Origin: Alphaproteobacteria bacterium
Lineage (GTDB): Bacteria > Myxococcota_A > UBA796 > UBA2385
Length of the DNA stretch: 64,000 bases
Direction: 5' to 3'
Assembly (NCBI GenBank): GCA_020632755.1
Contig: JACKEY010000008.1
Span: forward strand, 124,001-188,000
Below the pieces are notes generated by a model. The model saw nothing but the letters and a program-made list of their open reading frames with translations, had not been told where the DNA came from and did no database searches. Positions 9,911 through 18,636 of this stretch are shown in pieces (position 1 is the stretch's first letter; each line of letters begins with the position of its first letter). Both the position numbers and the translations under genes were made by a program.

Positions 9911-10345
9911 GTGAGCGACGACGCCTCCTCCGACCCGAACGCCGGCGACGAGCTCCTCCCGAGCCCCTACGAGCGCATGGGCGGCGACCCGGCCGTGCGA
10001 CGCCTCGTCGACCGCTTCTACGAGCTGATGGACACCCTCCCCGAGGCCCGGGTCATCCGCGAGATGCACCCTGCCGACCTCACCGAGTCGCGGGACAAGC
10101 TCTACGAGTTCCTGTCCGGCTGGCTCGGCGGCCCGCCGCTGTACTGGGAGCGCCGCGGCCACCCGATGCTGCGCCGCCGGCACTTCCCCTTCGCCATCGA
10201 CCGCTCCGCAGCGGCCCAGTGGATGCGCTGCATGGGCCTGGCCATGGAAGAGCTCATCGACGATCCGGGGCTGCGCATGCAGCTGACCATCGCCTTCGGG
10301 AACGTGGCCGACCACATGCGCAACCAGCCGGAAGCCGCGGAGTAG
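9911..10345 (+). CDS. glbO: Group II truncated haemoglobin
   Basis: A 144-residue globin of the 2/2 type. The sequence has YERMGGDPAVRRLVDRFYELMDTLP at the start of the fold, LYWERRGHPMLRRRHFPFAI with the proximal His (RRRH), and a Trp at the G8 position (AAAQWMRCM) diagnostic of group II. Such proteins bind O2 or NO and are linked to oxidative or nitrosative stress. A GTG start at 9911 is set by GGAG and a five-base C spacer. The stop overlaps a TAGGAT hexamer that may be the promoter for the following universal stress protein gene 25 bases downstream, so the two may be stress-related neighbours. Confidence 0.93.
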   Translation: MSDDASSDPNAGDELLPSPYERMGGDPAVRRLVDRFYELMDTLPEARVIREMHPADLTESRDKLYEFLSGWLGGPPLYWERRGHPMLRRRHFPFAIDRSAAAQWMRCMGLAMEELIDDPGLRMQLTIAFGNVADHMRNQPEAAE

Positions 10346-10348
10346 GAT
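10343..10348 (+). promoter_or_regulatory. Candidate -10 TAGGAT overlapping the glbO stop
   Basis: TAGGAT begins with the TAG stop of the haemoglobin gene and lies 22 bases before the ATG at 10371. It matches the recurrent GTAGGNT element of this window. Confidence 0.35.
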
Positions 10349-10370
10349 TCTCCCGACCCGGGATCCCACC

Positions 10371-11216
10371 ATGAGCAACGTCGCCCGCCTGCGCCGCATC
10401 GCCCTGCCCCTCGACCTGGAGCGCGGCAGCGAGCAGCCCTTCGTCCACGCCCTCGCCATCGCCCTGCACTGCGGGGCCGGGCTGCACGTCGTGCACGTGC
10501 ACCCGCGCGGCACCACCGCCCCCTACGACCAGCGCCTGCCGGGCGTGAAGCAGGCCCTGGTCGACTGGGGCCTGCTGGCATCCGACGCCACGACCGCCGA
10601 CATCCTGGGCCTGGGCATCCGCGTCGAGCTCGACGACATCGTCATCTCCGACGACAGCCAGGTGGCGCACGCCGCCGCCATCGAGGTGGCCAGCCTGTCG
10701 CCCGACCTGCTGGTGCTGGGCACCCACCGGCGCCGCGGCCTGGCGCAGCTGCTGCACCCCAGCGTCGCCGAGCGCATCGCCCGCATCAACCGCGTGCCGG
10801 CGCTGTTCCTGGGCCACAAGGACCCCGGCTGGATCGACCCGGCCACCGGCAAGGGCCACCTGCGGCGAGTGGTGGCGCCGGTCGGCGGCGATGTCGACGC
10901 CGACACGGTCGTCCGCCTGGCCAGTCGCTGGCTGCCCGATCTGGGCGCGGGCCGGTTCGACCTGACCCTGGTGCACGTCGGCGCCGAGGCGCCCGAGCCG
11001 CCGCCCGCGGCCGGCTTCGAGGGCACCGTGCGCGCGGTGGCCCACAACGTCGGCGACATCGTCGCAGGGGTCCAGGCCGAGGTCGAGCTCGAGCAGGCCG
11101 ACCTGATCCTGATGTGCAGCCACGGCCACGACAGCTGGCTGGACGACCTGGCCGGCAGCAAGACCGAGCAGGTCGTCCGGTGGACGACGACGCCGGTGCT
11201 GGCGGTGCCGGTCTAG
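10371..11216 (+). CDS. Tandem universal stress protein (UspA-like)
   Basis: A 281-residue protein with two Usp-fold halves. The first (1-140) has LRRIALPLDLERGSEQPFVHALAIALHCGAGLHVVHVHP and ends LSPDLLVLGTHRRRGLAQLLHPSVAERIARINRVPALFLG, the classic Usp ATP-site and dimer pattern, with a slightly altered G-2x-G-9x-G. The second half (about 160-281) is more divergent but ends ADLILMCSHGHDSWLDDLAGSKTEQVVRWTTTPVLAVPV. Cytoplasmic, likely nucleotide-binding, stress-associated. It follows the haemoglobin gene closely. Its TAG stop is embedded in a CTAG-rich repeat at 11213-11253. Confidence 0.9.
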   Translation: MSNVARLRRIALPLDLERGSEQPFVHALAIALHCGAGLHVVHVHPRGTTAPYDQRLPGVKQALVDWGLLASDATTADILGLGIRVELDDIVISDDSQVAHAAAIEVASLSPDLLVLGTHRRRGLAQLLHPSVAERIARINRVPALFLGHKDPGWIDPATGKGHLRRVVAPVGGDVDADTVVRLASRWLPDLGAGRFDLTLVHVGAEAPEPPPAAGFEGTVRAVAHNVGDIVAGVQAEVELEQADLILMCSHGHDSWLDDLAGSKTEQVVRWTTTPVLAVPV

Positions 11217-11253
11217 CGGTGTTCGGCTAGCGGTGTTCGCCTAGCAGCGCTAG
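11213..11253. repeat. CTAG-rich tandem/palindromic repeat at convergent gene ends
   Basis: CTAGCGGTGTTCG occurs twice in tandem (11213-11226 and 11227-11240, unit 14 bp), followed directly by CTAGCAGCGCTAG (11241-11253), a five-base-arm palindrome. The stop codons of both convergent genes (TAG on each strand) lie in these CTAG units. The identical 13-mer CTAGCAGCGCTAG recurs at 46351-46363. Confidence 0.8.
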
Positions 11254-12599
11254 GGTGCTGCTGCACGCCGCGCCACCAACGCATCCGGATCCGCGCGCGC
11301 CGTCGCCAGCGCCGGGTGCCCGGGTTCGATGGCGGCCAGCAGCCGGGCGGCGGTCCAGCGCACGATGCGGGCCGGGTCGTGCAGCCCCTCGACCAGCATC
11401 CAGTCCGCAGGAGGCGACGTCCGCGCGGCGGCTTCGAGCACCACGACCCGCGCGTCGATCTCCGGGTCGCTCGACACCGCCCGGCGGGCGGGGCCCAGGT
11501 AGGCGACCCAGGGCAGCTCGTCTTCGCCGGGGAGATCGTCCGTCCACAGGTCGACGGGGGAGGGGTGGTTCCGCTCGAGGAGGCGGTCCCGCCCGCGGGC
11601 GCCCCGCTGCCCCAGGGCCTCGACGACGGCGGCGGCGCCGTCCGACAGCGACGCGGGAGGCTCCGCGTCGACGATGCGCCAGGCGACGGCCGCGCGGACG
11701 TGGGGGCGGGCGTCGGCGGGCAGCTGGTCGAGGGGGTCGCCGACCAGCACCGAGGCGCGCCCGTAGGACAGCCGGGCCGACTCCGCCCAGACGCGGTCCA
11801 CCAGCCGGTGGGCCCGCAGCAGGTCGAGGGGCCCGAGCCGCAGCTCGAGCTCGGTCGTCCGCTGCCGCAGCGCGGCCCAGCCGCGGGCGGAGGCTCCGGT
11901 CGCTGCAGCGGTCGACGGCGCCTGGGTCGCCGGATCCGCCAGGGTCGCGACGGTCTCGGCCACGTGCTCCAGGCACGGCACCTGCCACGCTCCCGCGCCC
12001 AGGCAGAGCTCGGCCGCGATGCCGCAGTGCTCGACGGTCTGGGTCCGGCAGCCCAGCTCGGCGGCTTCGACCATGCACGCGGGCTGCCAGCGCACGTCGC
12101 CCACGGCCTGGCAGGCCGCGGCGGCGCCGTGCAGATCGCCGGTCCGGGCGGCCTCGCGGGCCCGCTCGACCAGGCAGGAGTGCTCAGGCACCTCGTTGCC
12201 GCAGTCGCGCGCCGGGGTGGCCGTCGACAGACCGGGCAGGCGGGCGGTGGGTCCCGCCGCCAGCGATCGGAAGGCCGGCCCGATGGCGGCCGCCTGCGCG
12301 GTCGGGTCGAGCTCGTCGAGGGTCCAGCGGGCCGCGTCGGCGTCGACGCGCTCGCAGCGCCGCCGCACGATGCCCGCGGGCAGCTCGGTGCACAGCCCGG
12401 CGCCGGGGTGCGCCTCGAAGACCGCCTCGACCAGGGACGCGCGGACCAGCGCATCTCCCTCGGCCTGCACCTCGGCCCGCACGGCGGCGGGGTCCTCCGG
12501 CCAGGCCTTCGCCACGGCCGCGCGTCGGCAGTCCAGGTCGGCGCAGTCGGCGCCGGGCCCTCCGGACAGACCGCAGGCGAGTCCCCACCACAACAGCAC
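11250..12599 (-). CDS. Putative lipoprotein, helical, unknown function
   Basis: About 449 residues, not recognised. The GTG at 12599 gives a very short signal ending LLWWGLAC, a plausible lipobox, with GGAGGGG just upstream; an ATG at 12680 would add 27 residues without signal character. The mature protein is Ala/Arg-rich and probably all-helical. A Cys-rich central part (ACQAVGDVRWQPACMVEAAELGC...HCGIAAELCLG) suggests paired disulfides, and the C-terminus (VEGLHDPARIVRWTAARLLAAIEPGHPAL) resembles a HEAT-type repeat. It ends inside the CTAG-rich repeat shared with the universal stress protein gene. Start and localisation are uncertain. Confidence 0.65.
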   Translation of the reverse strand: MLLWWGLACGLSGGPGADCADLDCRRAAVAKAWPEDPAAVRAEVQAEGDALVRASLVEAVFEAHPGAGLCTELPAGIVRRRCERVDADAARWTLDELDPTAQAAAIGPAFRSLAAGPTARLPGLSTATPARDCGNEVPEHSCLVERAREAARTGDLHGAAAACQAVGDVRWQPACMVEAAELGCRTQTVEHCGIAAELCLGAGAWQVPCLEHVAETVATLADPATQAPSTAAATGASARGWAALRQRTTELELRLGPLDLLRAHRLVDRVWAESARLSYGRASVLVGDPLDQLPADARPHVRAAVAWRIVDAEPPASLSDGAAAVVEALGQRGARGRDRLLERNHPSPVDLWTDDLPGEDELPWVAYLGPARRAVSSDPEIDARVVVLEAAARTSPPADWMLVEGLHDPARIVRWTAARLLAAIEPGHPALATARADPDALVARRAAAP

Positions 12600-12762
12600 G
12601 ACCCCTCCAACCAGAGACCGAGGATAGCGCCGGCATTCGGATCCGCAGGCCGGACGGCCATGGATGGACTGTTCCCCCACCCCGGGGAGGTCCCCGGTCC
12701 GAGTCGACGACCGGAAGACGCTTCGTTCCCTGGCCCGCGCGCTCGGCCCCGGCCGGGGCCAT

Positions 12763-12775
12763 CCCCCCCCCCCCC
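12763..12775. repeat. Run of 13 C
   Basis: A mononucleotide tract of 13 C bases just downstream of the stop of the minus-strand oxygenase gene (12786). Such tracts are prone to slippage, but here it is non-coding and may simply be a 3' or assembly feature. Confidence 0.8.
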
Positions 12776-12785
12776 GGGCGGGCGC

Positions 12786-13430
12786 TCAGCCCAGCCCGCG
12801 GCGCACGGCCTGGGGATCGGGGAGCAGGGGCAGCGGCTCCGGTCCCCGGAACCAGGCCGTCGCGGCGTAGCGGGGCGCCACTGCCGGGAGCACCTGGTGG
12901 GGCACCCCCTCGCTGCGGAACAGCACGAGCCGACCGGCGACCGGCGCGAGCTCGACGGTTCCCGCTCCCGTCCAGGCCCGCAGCAGGCCGCCGTCGGCTG
13001 GCTGCCAGCCGGGGTTCAGGTACAGGATCGCCGTGAAGCGGCGGTTCGGATCTCCCGGCAGGGCGTCGATGTGGCGGGCGTAGCCGACGCCTCCGCCCCG
13101 GTAGGACGCGAGCTGCACCGAGAACCGCGGCAGGGACTGCCAGGTGCCCTGGATCAGCACGCCCCGCAGCGCCTCGAAGAACCCGAAGAGGGTCACGAAG
13201 GCATCGGTCCCGCCTGCATCCTCGAGCCAGGTGATGCGGTCGCTGCGCACCCGCGGCTGCAGCCTTCCGTCGCGCCCGATGCCCGCCGGATGCAGCGCAT
13301 CGGCCTCGTCGAGGGCCACCACCGCGGCCCGGATCCGATCGAGCACGTCCAGGGCGAGCGCGTCGTCGCGCACCACCACGCCGTCCTCTCCCAGGGTCCG
13401 GACCTCGTCGTCCGTCAGGTCCTGCACCAT
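12786..13430 (-). CDS. 2OG-Fe(II) oxygenase, prolyl-hydroxylase-like
   Basis: A 214-residue protein with the double-stranded beta-helix dioxygenase motifs: HID in GYARHIDALPGDPNRRFTAILYLNPGW (HxD iron ligands), PHQVLP for the distal His, and RYAATAWFRG for the 2OG-binding Arg. The LYLNP..W...DGG.LR pattern is that of prolyl 4-hydroxylase/PhyH-like P4Hc domains. It probably hydroxylates a protein or small molecule in the cytoplasm. Unlike the AlkB-like protein at 1363-2040 it lacks the AlkB NxYxxG signature. It is divergent from the small lipoprotein gene at 13468 with only 37 bases between them. Confidence 0.88.
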   Translation of the reverse strand: MVQDLTDDEVRTLGEDGVVVRDDALALDVLDRIRAAVVALDEADALHPAGIGRDGRLQPRVRSDRITWLEDAGGTDAFVTLFGFFEALRGVLIQGTWQSLPRFSVQLASYRGGGVGYARHIDALPGDPNRRFTAILYLNPGWQPADGGLLRAWTGAGTVELAPVAGRLVLFRSEGVPHQVLPAVAPRYAATAWFRGPEPLPLLPDPQAVRRGLG

Positions 13431-13467
13431 CCCGACGCATTAGCCTTGCGCCAGCCCGGGAGTCGAC

Positions 13468-13917
13468 ATGAACCTCGTCGCGATGCTGCTGGCCTGCGGT
13501 GGGTGTGGCGATCGCGCCGACTCGCCCCCGGTGCTGCAGTCGACCGAGCACGCCGTCACCGTCGAGTGGGAGGCCGACGGCGAGAAGGTCGTCCTGGACG
13601 TGCAGGCCCCGAGCACCCAGGCACTGGACGCGCGCTGCACCCGCGGCGGCACCGAGCACGTGCTCGCCGACGTGCCCCCCTGGCTGGTCTACGAGGTGCA
13701 CTCGACGCACAGCGGCAACCTCGACGACGACGACGAGCTCGAGACCGTCATGATCGTGAGCTTCATCACCGGCGCCGGGCCCGCCGGGTCCACCCCCTTC
13801 ACCGTCTCCGTCGTCCTGGACTGCAGCGACGACGGCCTGCGCCGCCTGCCCCTGGTCGAGGCCCGCCTGGGCCAGGACCCCGATCCCGACAGCATCCAGG
13901 CGCTGTTCCGCGACTGA
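13468..13917 (+). CDS. Small lipoprotein, paralogue of 29978-30451
   Basis: A 149-residue protein with a very short lipoprotein signal (MNLVAMLLAC). The mature domain is beta-rich and ends LDCSDDGLRRLPLVEARLGQDPDPDSIQALFRD. The protein at 29978-30451 ends LDCTATGVRRLTDVEDRIGVDPDRAAIDAVVQQ and shares the preceding acidic D-E-D/ITGAGPxGxxPF-type stretch, so the two are clear paralogues. Function unknown; the acidic DDDDE segment could bind metal. GGGAGTCGAC supplies a ribosome site. It is followed 25 bases later by the RCC1 lipoprotein gene and may be co-transcribed with it. Confidence 0.8.
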   Translation: MNLVAMLLACGGCGDRADSPPVLQSTEHAVTVEWEADGEKVVLDVQAPSTQALDARCTRGGTEHVLADVPPWLVYEVHSTHSGNLDDDDELETVMIVSFITGAGPAGSTPFTVSVVLDCSDDGLRRLPLVEARLGQDPDPDSIQALFRD

Positions 13918-13942
13918 CCGGCCCCTTCCCCGGAGTCTCCTC

Positions 13943-16717
13943 TTGCTTCCCCTCCTCCTGCTCGCCTGCGGCATCTGGGTCACCGACGACGACCTGTGCG
14001 GCGACGACGTCGACCGGGTGCGCTGGTACCCCGACGCCGACGGGGACGGCTTCGGGGACCCGGAGGCCGCCGGCATCTGCCTGGCCCGCGAGGGGCTCGT
14101 CGACAACGCCGACGACTGCGACGACAGCGACCCGTCCCTGACCAACGTCGAGGACATGGGCGAGGTCCCCGGCGTCACGCTCTGGTACCGGGACGACGAC
14201 AACGACGGCGCCGGCGTGCCGGGCGACACCGCGCTCGGCTGCACCGCGCCCGAGGGCTACGGCGCCCCGACCCCCGACGACTGCGACGACAGCAACCCCG
14301 CGTTCAGCGTGATCTGCCCGTGGAGCGACGTGGCGGTGGGCGAGGACTGGTCCTGCGGCGCCCGCACCGACGGCACCCTGACCTGCTGGGGCGACACCGA
14401 GACCAGCTACACCGACACCCTGCCCACCGAGGGCGTGGACCGCCTGGCCGGGGGCTACTGGGTCGGCTGCGCGCAGTACGGCGACACGGTCCGGTGCTCG
14501 CGCACGGCCTGGGAGTTCGAGGCGCCGGGCAACGACTTCCTGGAGAGCGGCTTCGCCGCGACCTGTGCCTGGAACCAGGCCGGCGACTGGACCTGCTTCG
14601 GCTACCCGGGCTGGGCGGACTGGATCGACACCGACGCGCCGACGGGCGCGGTCGTCGATCTGTCGCTGGGACACGACTTCGCCTGCGCCGTGCTCCCCGA
14701 CACGCGCCTGCACTGCTGGGGCGATCGCACGGAGTTCGACTTCGCACCGCCCGGGGGCGACGGGTTCACGGCCGTGCAGGCCGGGTACCACCAGGCCTGT
14801 GCCGCCCTGGAAGCCGGCGGCGTGCAGTGCTGGGGCGACGACCCCTGGGACGAGGACTTCGCAGGGGCGCCGACCACCGGGCACTTCGTCGATCTCGTCG
14901 GCAGCCACGAACAGATCTGCGGCCTGCGCGACGACGGCGCGCTGATCTGCTGGGGCGGCGAAGACGAGGCGGACCTGCCCCCCGACTTCGGGGAGCCGCT
15001 GGCCCGCGTGGACGTCAGCAGCGCCCACGGCTGCGCCGTCACCACGTCGGGCGACCTGCAGTGCTGGGGCGACGACGACCTGAGGCAGGCGTCGGTGCCC
15101 GGCTTCGAGCAGCACTCCGTGGCCCTGGGCGGCCACAGCTCGTGTGCCCTGCGGGCCGACGGACGGGTCGAGTGCTGGGGCGAGACGCCGACGGTGGCCC
15201 ACGACCACCGCATCCTGGCCGTGGGCCACGTGCGGGCCGCGTCCATCACGTCGGTGGGCGAGCTGTCGTTGTGGGGCGTGGACCCCTTCGCCCTGCCGCG
15301 CTACCTGGCGGAGCGGCCCTGGAAGCAGGTGCGCATCCACAGCAGCGAGAGCGGGCTCGACGAAGCTGCCTGCGCCATCGACATGGACGGCGCCCTGCAC
15401 TGCTGGACGGCCGACGTGAACGCGGACGCCTTCGTGGATCTGCCCGACGGCGATGGCTTCATCGACGTGGCCCCCGGCGGCCTGCACGGCTGCGCCCTGG
15501 ACGGCGATGGCGCGGTGCACTGCTGGGCCTACGGGTTGGTCCCCGAGCGCATCGCGGGGGCGCCCACCGACGACGGCTGGGTGCAGCTGTCGGCCAGCGG
15601 GCTGCACAACTGCGCCGTGCACGGCGACGGCGAGCTGGCGTGCTGGGGCCTGGACGATGAAGGCGCCATCAGCAACATGCCCACAGACGACGACTTCCGT
15701 GCGGTCGCCGCGAGCGACCCGGCCACGTGCGCCCTGCACCGCGACGGCGGTGTCTCCTGCTGGGGCGCCGCCGACTCCGACGTCGTCGCCGAGACGCCGT
15801 CCCGGACCGACCTGGTCGCCATCACCGTGGCCCACGACAAGGCCTGTGCCATCACCGACGCCGGCGGCGTCACCTGCTGGGGCGATGCCCGCGGCATCGA
15901 CCCGGACGCCGTCGACGCCCTGCAGGACGTCACCGCGATCGCCTACGGCTACGCGGGGCTCTGCGTCACGGACGACCAGGGCGCCCTGACCTGCCTGACG
16001 GCGGACGGAGAGGGCGACCTGGAGGGCACCCCCGAGCAGTCGGTCCCGCAGCACGCGACGGGCCTCGCTGTCGGTGGCCGCGAGGTCTGCGCCGTGCGCT
16101 TCGGCCGCGCCCAGTGCTGGGAGACCAGCGCCCCCGGTCAGCAGACCGCAGCGGCGACGGACGTCGTGTCGGTGGCCGCGGGCCTGGGCCACGCCTGCGC
16201 GCTCTCCGCCGACGGCAGCGTGCACTGTTGGGGGGACGACCGCCAGGGTCAGGCCACGCCACCCGACGAGCGCTTCGCGGCGATCTCGGCCGGCGGGGCC
16301 CACAGCTGTGGCGTCGACCGTGACGGCGGCGTGGTCTGCTGGGGCGACCTCGAGGCGCCGGGCCTGACGGGAGCGACCGCCGTGGCCAGCGGCCGCAGTC
16401 ATGCCTGCGCGCTGGTCGGGGACGGCATCACGTGCTGGGGCGACGACAGCCACGGCCAGGCATCGCCGCCGGGCGGTGCCTACACCGCCATCGCCGCCGG
16501 GGACTGGCACAGCTGCGCCCTGGCGACGACCGGCCAGATCCGCTGCTGGGGCGACGACGCCCAGGGCCAGGTCAGCGACACGCCGCCCTACCTGTTCACC
16601 GAGGTCGCGGCCGGCGCCGAGCACAGCTGCGGCGTGAAGCTCGACGGCTTCGCCTGGTGCTGGGGGCGCGGCCTGGAAGGCCAGACCGAGCCGCCGCCGC
16701 CCACCGTCCCGCTCTGA
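13943..16717 (+). CDS. RCC1-repeat lipoprotein with MopE-like N-terminal repeats
   Basis: A 924-residue surface lipoprotein. A TTG start is set by GGAG and a seven-base spacer, giving the very short signal MLPLLLLAC. Residues 20-125 hold two MopE-like Asp repeats (WYPDADGDGFGDP...DDCDDSDPSL). From about residue 130 to the end I count 21 repeats of the form C-(A/G)-(L/V)-xxDG-xxxCWG, the RCC1/alpha-tubulin-suppressor type of beta-propeller blade; 21 equals three seven-bladed propellers. Each repeat keeps two Cys, so intra-blade disulfides are likely in an exported protein. A few blades are degenerate (CFGYPG, LWGVDPF, CLTADGE). Probable role is ligand or protein binding at the cell surface. 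It ends in a hairpin shared with the convergent lipoprotein gene. Confidence 0.92.
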   Translation: MLPLLLLACGIWVTDDDLCGDDVDRVRWYPDADGDGFGDPEAAGICLAREGLVDNADDCDDSDPSLTNVEDMGEVPGVTLWYRDDDNDGAGVPGDTALGCTAPEGYGAPTPDDCDDSNPAFSVICPWSDVAVGEDWSCGARTDGTLTCWGDTETSYTDTLPTEGVDRLAGGYWVGCAQYGDTVRCSRTAWEFEAPGNDFLESGFAATCAWNQAGDWTCFGYPGWADWIDTDAPTGAVVDLSLGHDFACAVLPDTRLHCWGDRTEFDFAPPGGDGFTAVQAGYHQACAALEAGGVQCWGDDPWDEDFAGAPTTGHFVDLVGSHEQICGLRDDGALICWGGEDEADLPPDFGEPLARVDVSSAHGCAVTTSGDLQCWGDDDLRQASVPGFEQHSVALGGHSSCALRADGRVECWGETPTVAHDHRILAVGHVRAASITSVGELSLWGVDPFALPRYLAERPWKQVRIHSSESGLDEAACAIDMDGALHCWTADVNADAFVDLPDGDGFIDVAPGGLHGCALDGDGAVHCWAYGLVPERIAGAPTDDGWVQLSASGLHNCAVHGDGELACWGLDDEGAISNMPTDDDFRAVAASDPATCALHRDGGVSCWGAADSDVVAETPSRTDLVAITVAHDKACAITDAGGVTCWGDARGIDPDAVDALQDVTAIAYGYAGLCVTDDQGALTCLTADGEGDLEGTPEQSVPQHATGLAVGGREVCAVRFGRAQCWETSAPGQQTAAATDVVSVAAGLGHACALSADGSVHCWGDDRQGQATPPDERFAAISAGGAHSCGVDRDGGVVCWGDLEAPGLTGATAVASGRSHACALVGDGITCWGDDSHGQASPPGGAYTAIAAGDWHSCALATTGQIRCWGDDAQGQVSDTPPYLFTEVAAGAEHSCGVKLDGFAWCWGRGLEGQTEPPPPTVPL

Positions 16718-16726
16718 CCCGCGGGG

Positions 16727-16730
<4 letters not shown>
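16714..16730. terminator. Perfect 7-bp hairpin holding both stop codons
   Basis: CTGACCC (16714-16720), loop GCG, GGGTCAG (16724-16730). The TGA of the RCC1 gene and the TGA of the convergent lipoprotein gene are both in the stem. Probably a compact bidirectional terminator. Confidence 0.55.
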
Positions 16731-17665
<935 letters not shown>

Positions 17666-17820
17666 GGACAGCTCCGTTCGAAGGGGACATCCCGACCGGT
17701 GACGTGGTCGGGGTCGTCGCGACCGAGGTGTACCACATCGCCCCCGCCGGCCCGGTCTCACCGCCGGACGGGGGAACGGCGCGGTGGCGCCACCATCCGT
17801 CGTGCCGGGGGCCGCGCGGT

Positions 17821-18636
17821 ATGGTGACCGCGCGAGCGTGGATCCTCCTCTCCCGTCCCCGCCCACGAGCTCGCCCGAGACCCGGTCCCGTGCTGCTGCT
17901 GCTCCTGATCCCCTCCGCCCTGGGCGCGTGCCCCGAGCCGCTCTACCAGGGCGACCTGCAGGCCGCGATGGACCTCGCCGAGGACATCCGGTCGTCGGGA
18001 GAGCCCGCGGCCTTCGAAGCCGCCATGCGCGACGTCGAGTCCATGCTGGACTGCGTCGTGGAGCCCGTCGGCCCGGAGCTGGCCCTCGACCTGCACCGAC
18101 TGCAGGGGTGGAAGCGGCAGGCGGCCGGCCAGAGCACCGACGCGGTGCCCTACCTGGCGGCCGGTGAGTGGCAGCCCGCCGAGGACGACGACGGCCCGCT
18201 CGCCAAGGCCGTGCACGACTGGGCGCCCTCCTCGGGCGCCTCCCTGCCTCCCCCTGTGCGCGGCCGGATGCTCCTCGACGGACAGTCCGTCGACCTGCGC
18301 CCCTCCCCCGCGGAGCCCTACCTCTTCCAGCGCCTCGTCGGCGACCGCGTCACGACCACCGCCTACGTGCACCCCGGCGAGCGCCCGCCCCGCTACCCGC
18401 GGCTCCGCCGACGCCTGGTGGTCGCCGGCTCCGTCGGCGTCGGCCTGACCGCTGGTCTGCTCGTCGCCGCCGACCAGGAACGTCGCCAGCTCACCCGGGA
18501 CCGCGCCGTCCCCTACACCCAGGACGAGCTGGACGCCGTGCAGGCCCGCAACCACGGGCTGCTCATCGGCGCCACCGCCACCGGGGCCCTCACCGGCGTG
18601 AGCTTCGGCGTGCTCGGCCTGAGCTACCTCTGGTGA
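17821..18636 (+). CDS. Two-helix membrane protein coupled to the STAND ATPase gene
   Basis: About 271 residues, not a recognised family. An N-terminal Arg-rich stretch is followed by a signal-like helix VLLLLLIPSALGA, a helical domain with three Cys, a short beta segment (GRMLLDGQSVDLRPSPAEPYLFQRLVGDRVTTTAYVHPGERPP) resembling a PEGA-type surface domain, and two C-terminal hydrophobic helices (RRLVVAGSVGVGLTAGLLVAA and LLIGATATGALTGVSFGVLGLSYLW). The stop overlaps the GTG of the next gene (GTGA), so translation is coupled and the two proteins probably work together at the membrane. Start is uncertain: ATG 17821 lies within TATGGT, which could itself be a -10, and GTG 17890 directly precedes the signal helix. 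Confidence 0.75.
   Translation: MVTARAWILLSRPRPRARPRPGPVLLLLLIPSALGACPEPLYQGDLQAAMDLAEDIRSSGEPAAFEAAMRDVESMLDCVVEPVGPELALDLHRLQGWKRQAAGQSTDAVPYLAAGEWQPAEDDDGPLAKAVHDWAPSSGASLPPPVRGRMLLDGQSVDLRPSPAEPYLFQRLVGDRVTTTAYVHPGERPPRYPRLRRRLVVAGSVGVGLTAGLLVAADQERRQLTRDRAVPYTQDELDAVQARNHGLLIGATATGALTGVSFGVLGLSYLW

Noticed and set aside
12600..12785. Possible small gene in the gap after the oxygenase gene
   Set aside because: No frame with a start, ribosome site and signal or domain; the region is GC-rich with a C13 run.
17820..17825. TATGGT as a definite promoter that would move the start of the two-helix protein to 17890
   Set aside because: Plausible, but it coincides with the ATG start and has no -35 support; left as an alternative.
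18168..18632. Extension of the STAND ATPase frame into the preceding gene
   Set aside because: The nSTAND signature begins a few residues after GTG 18633, and the upstream reading is low-complexity Arg/Pro sequence out of frame with the real gene.
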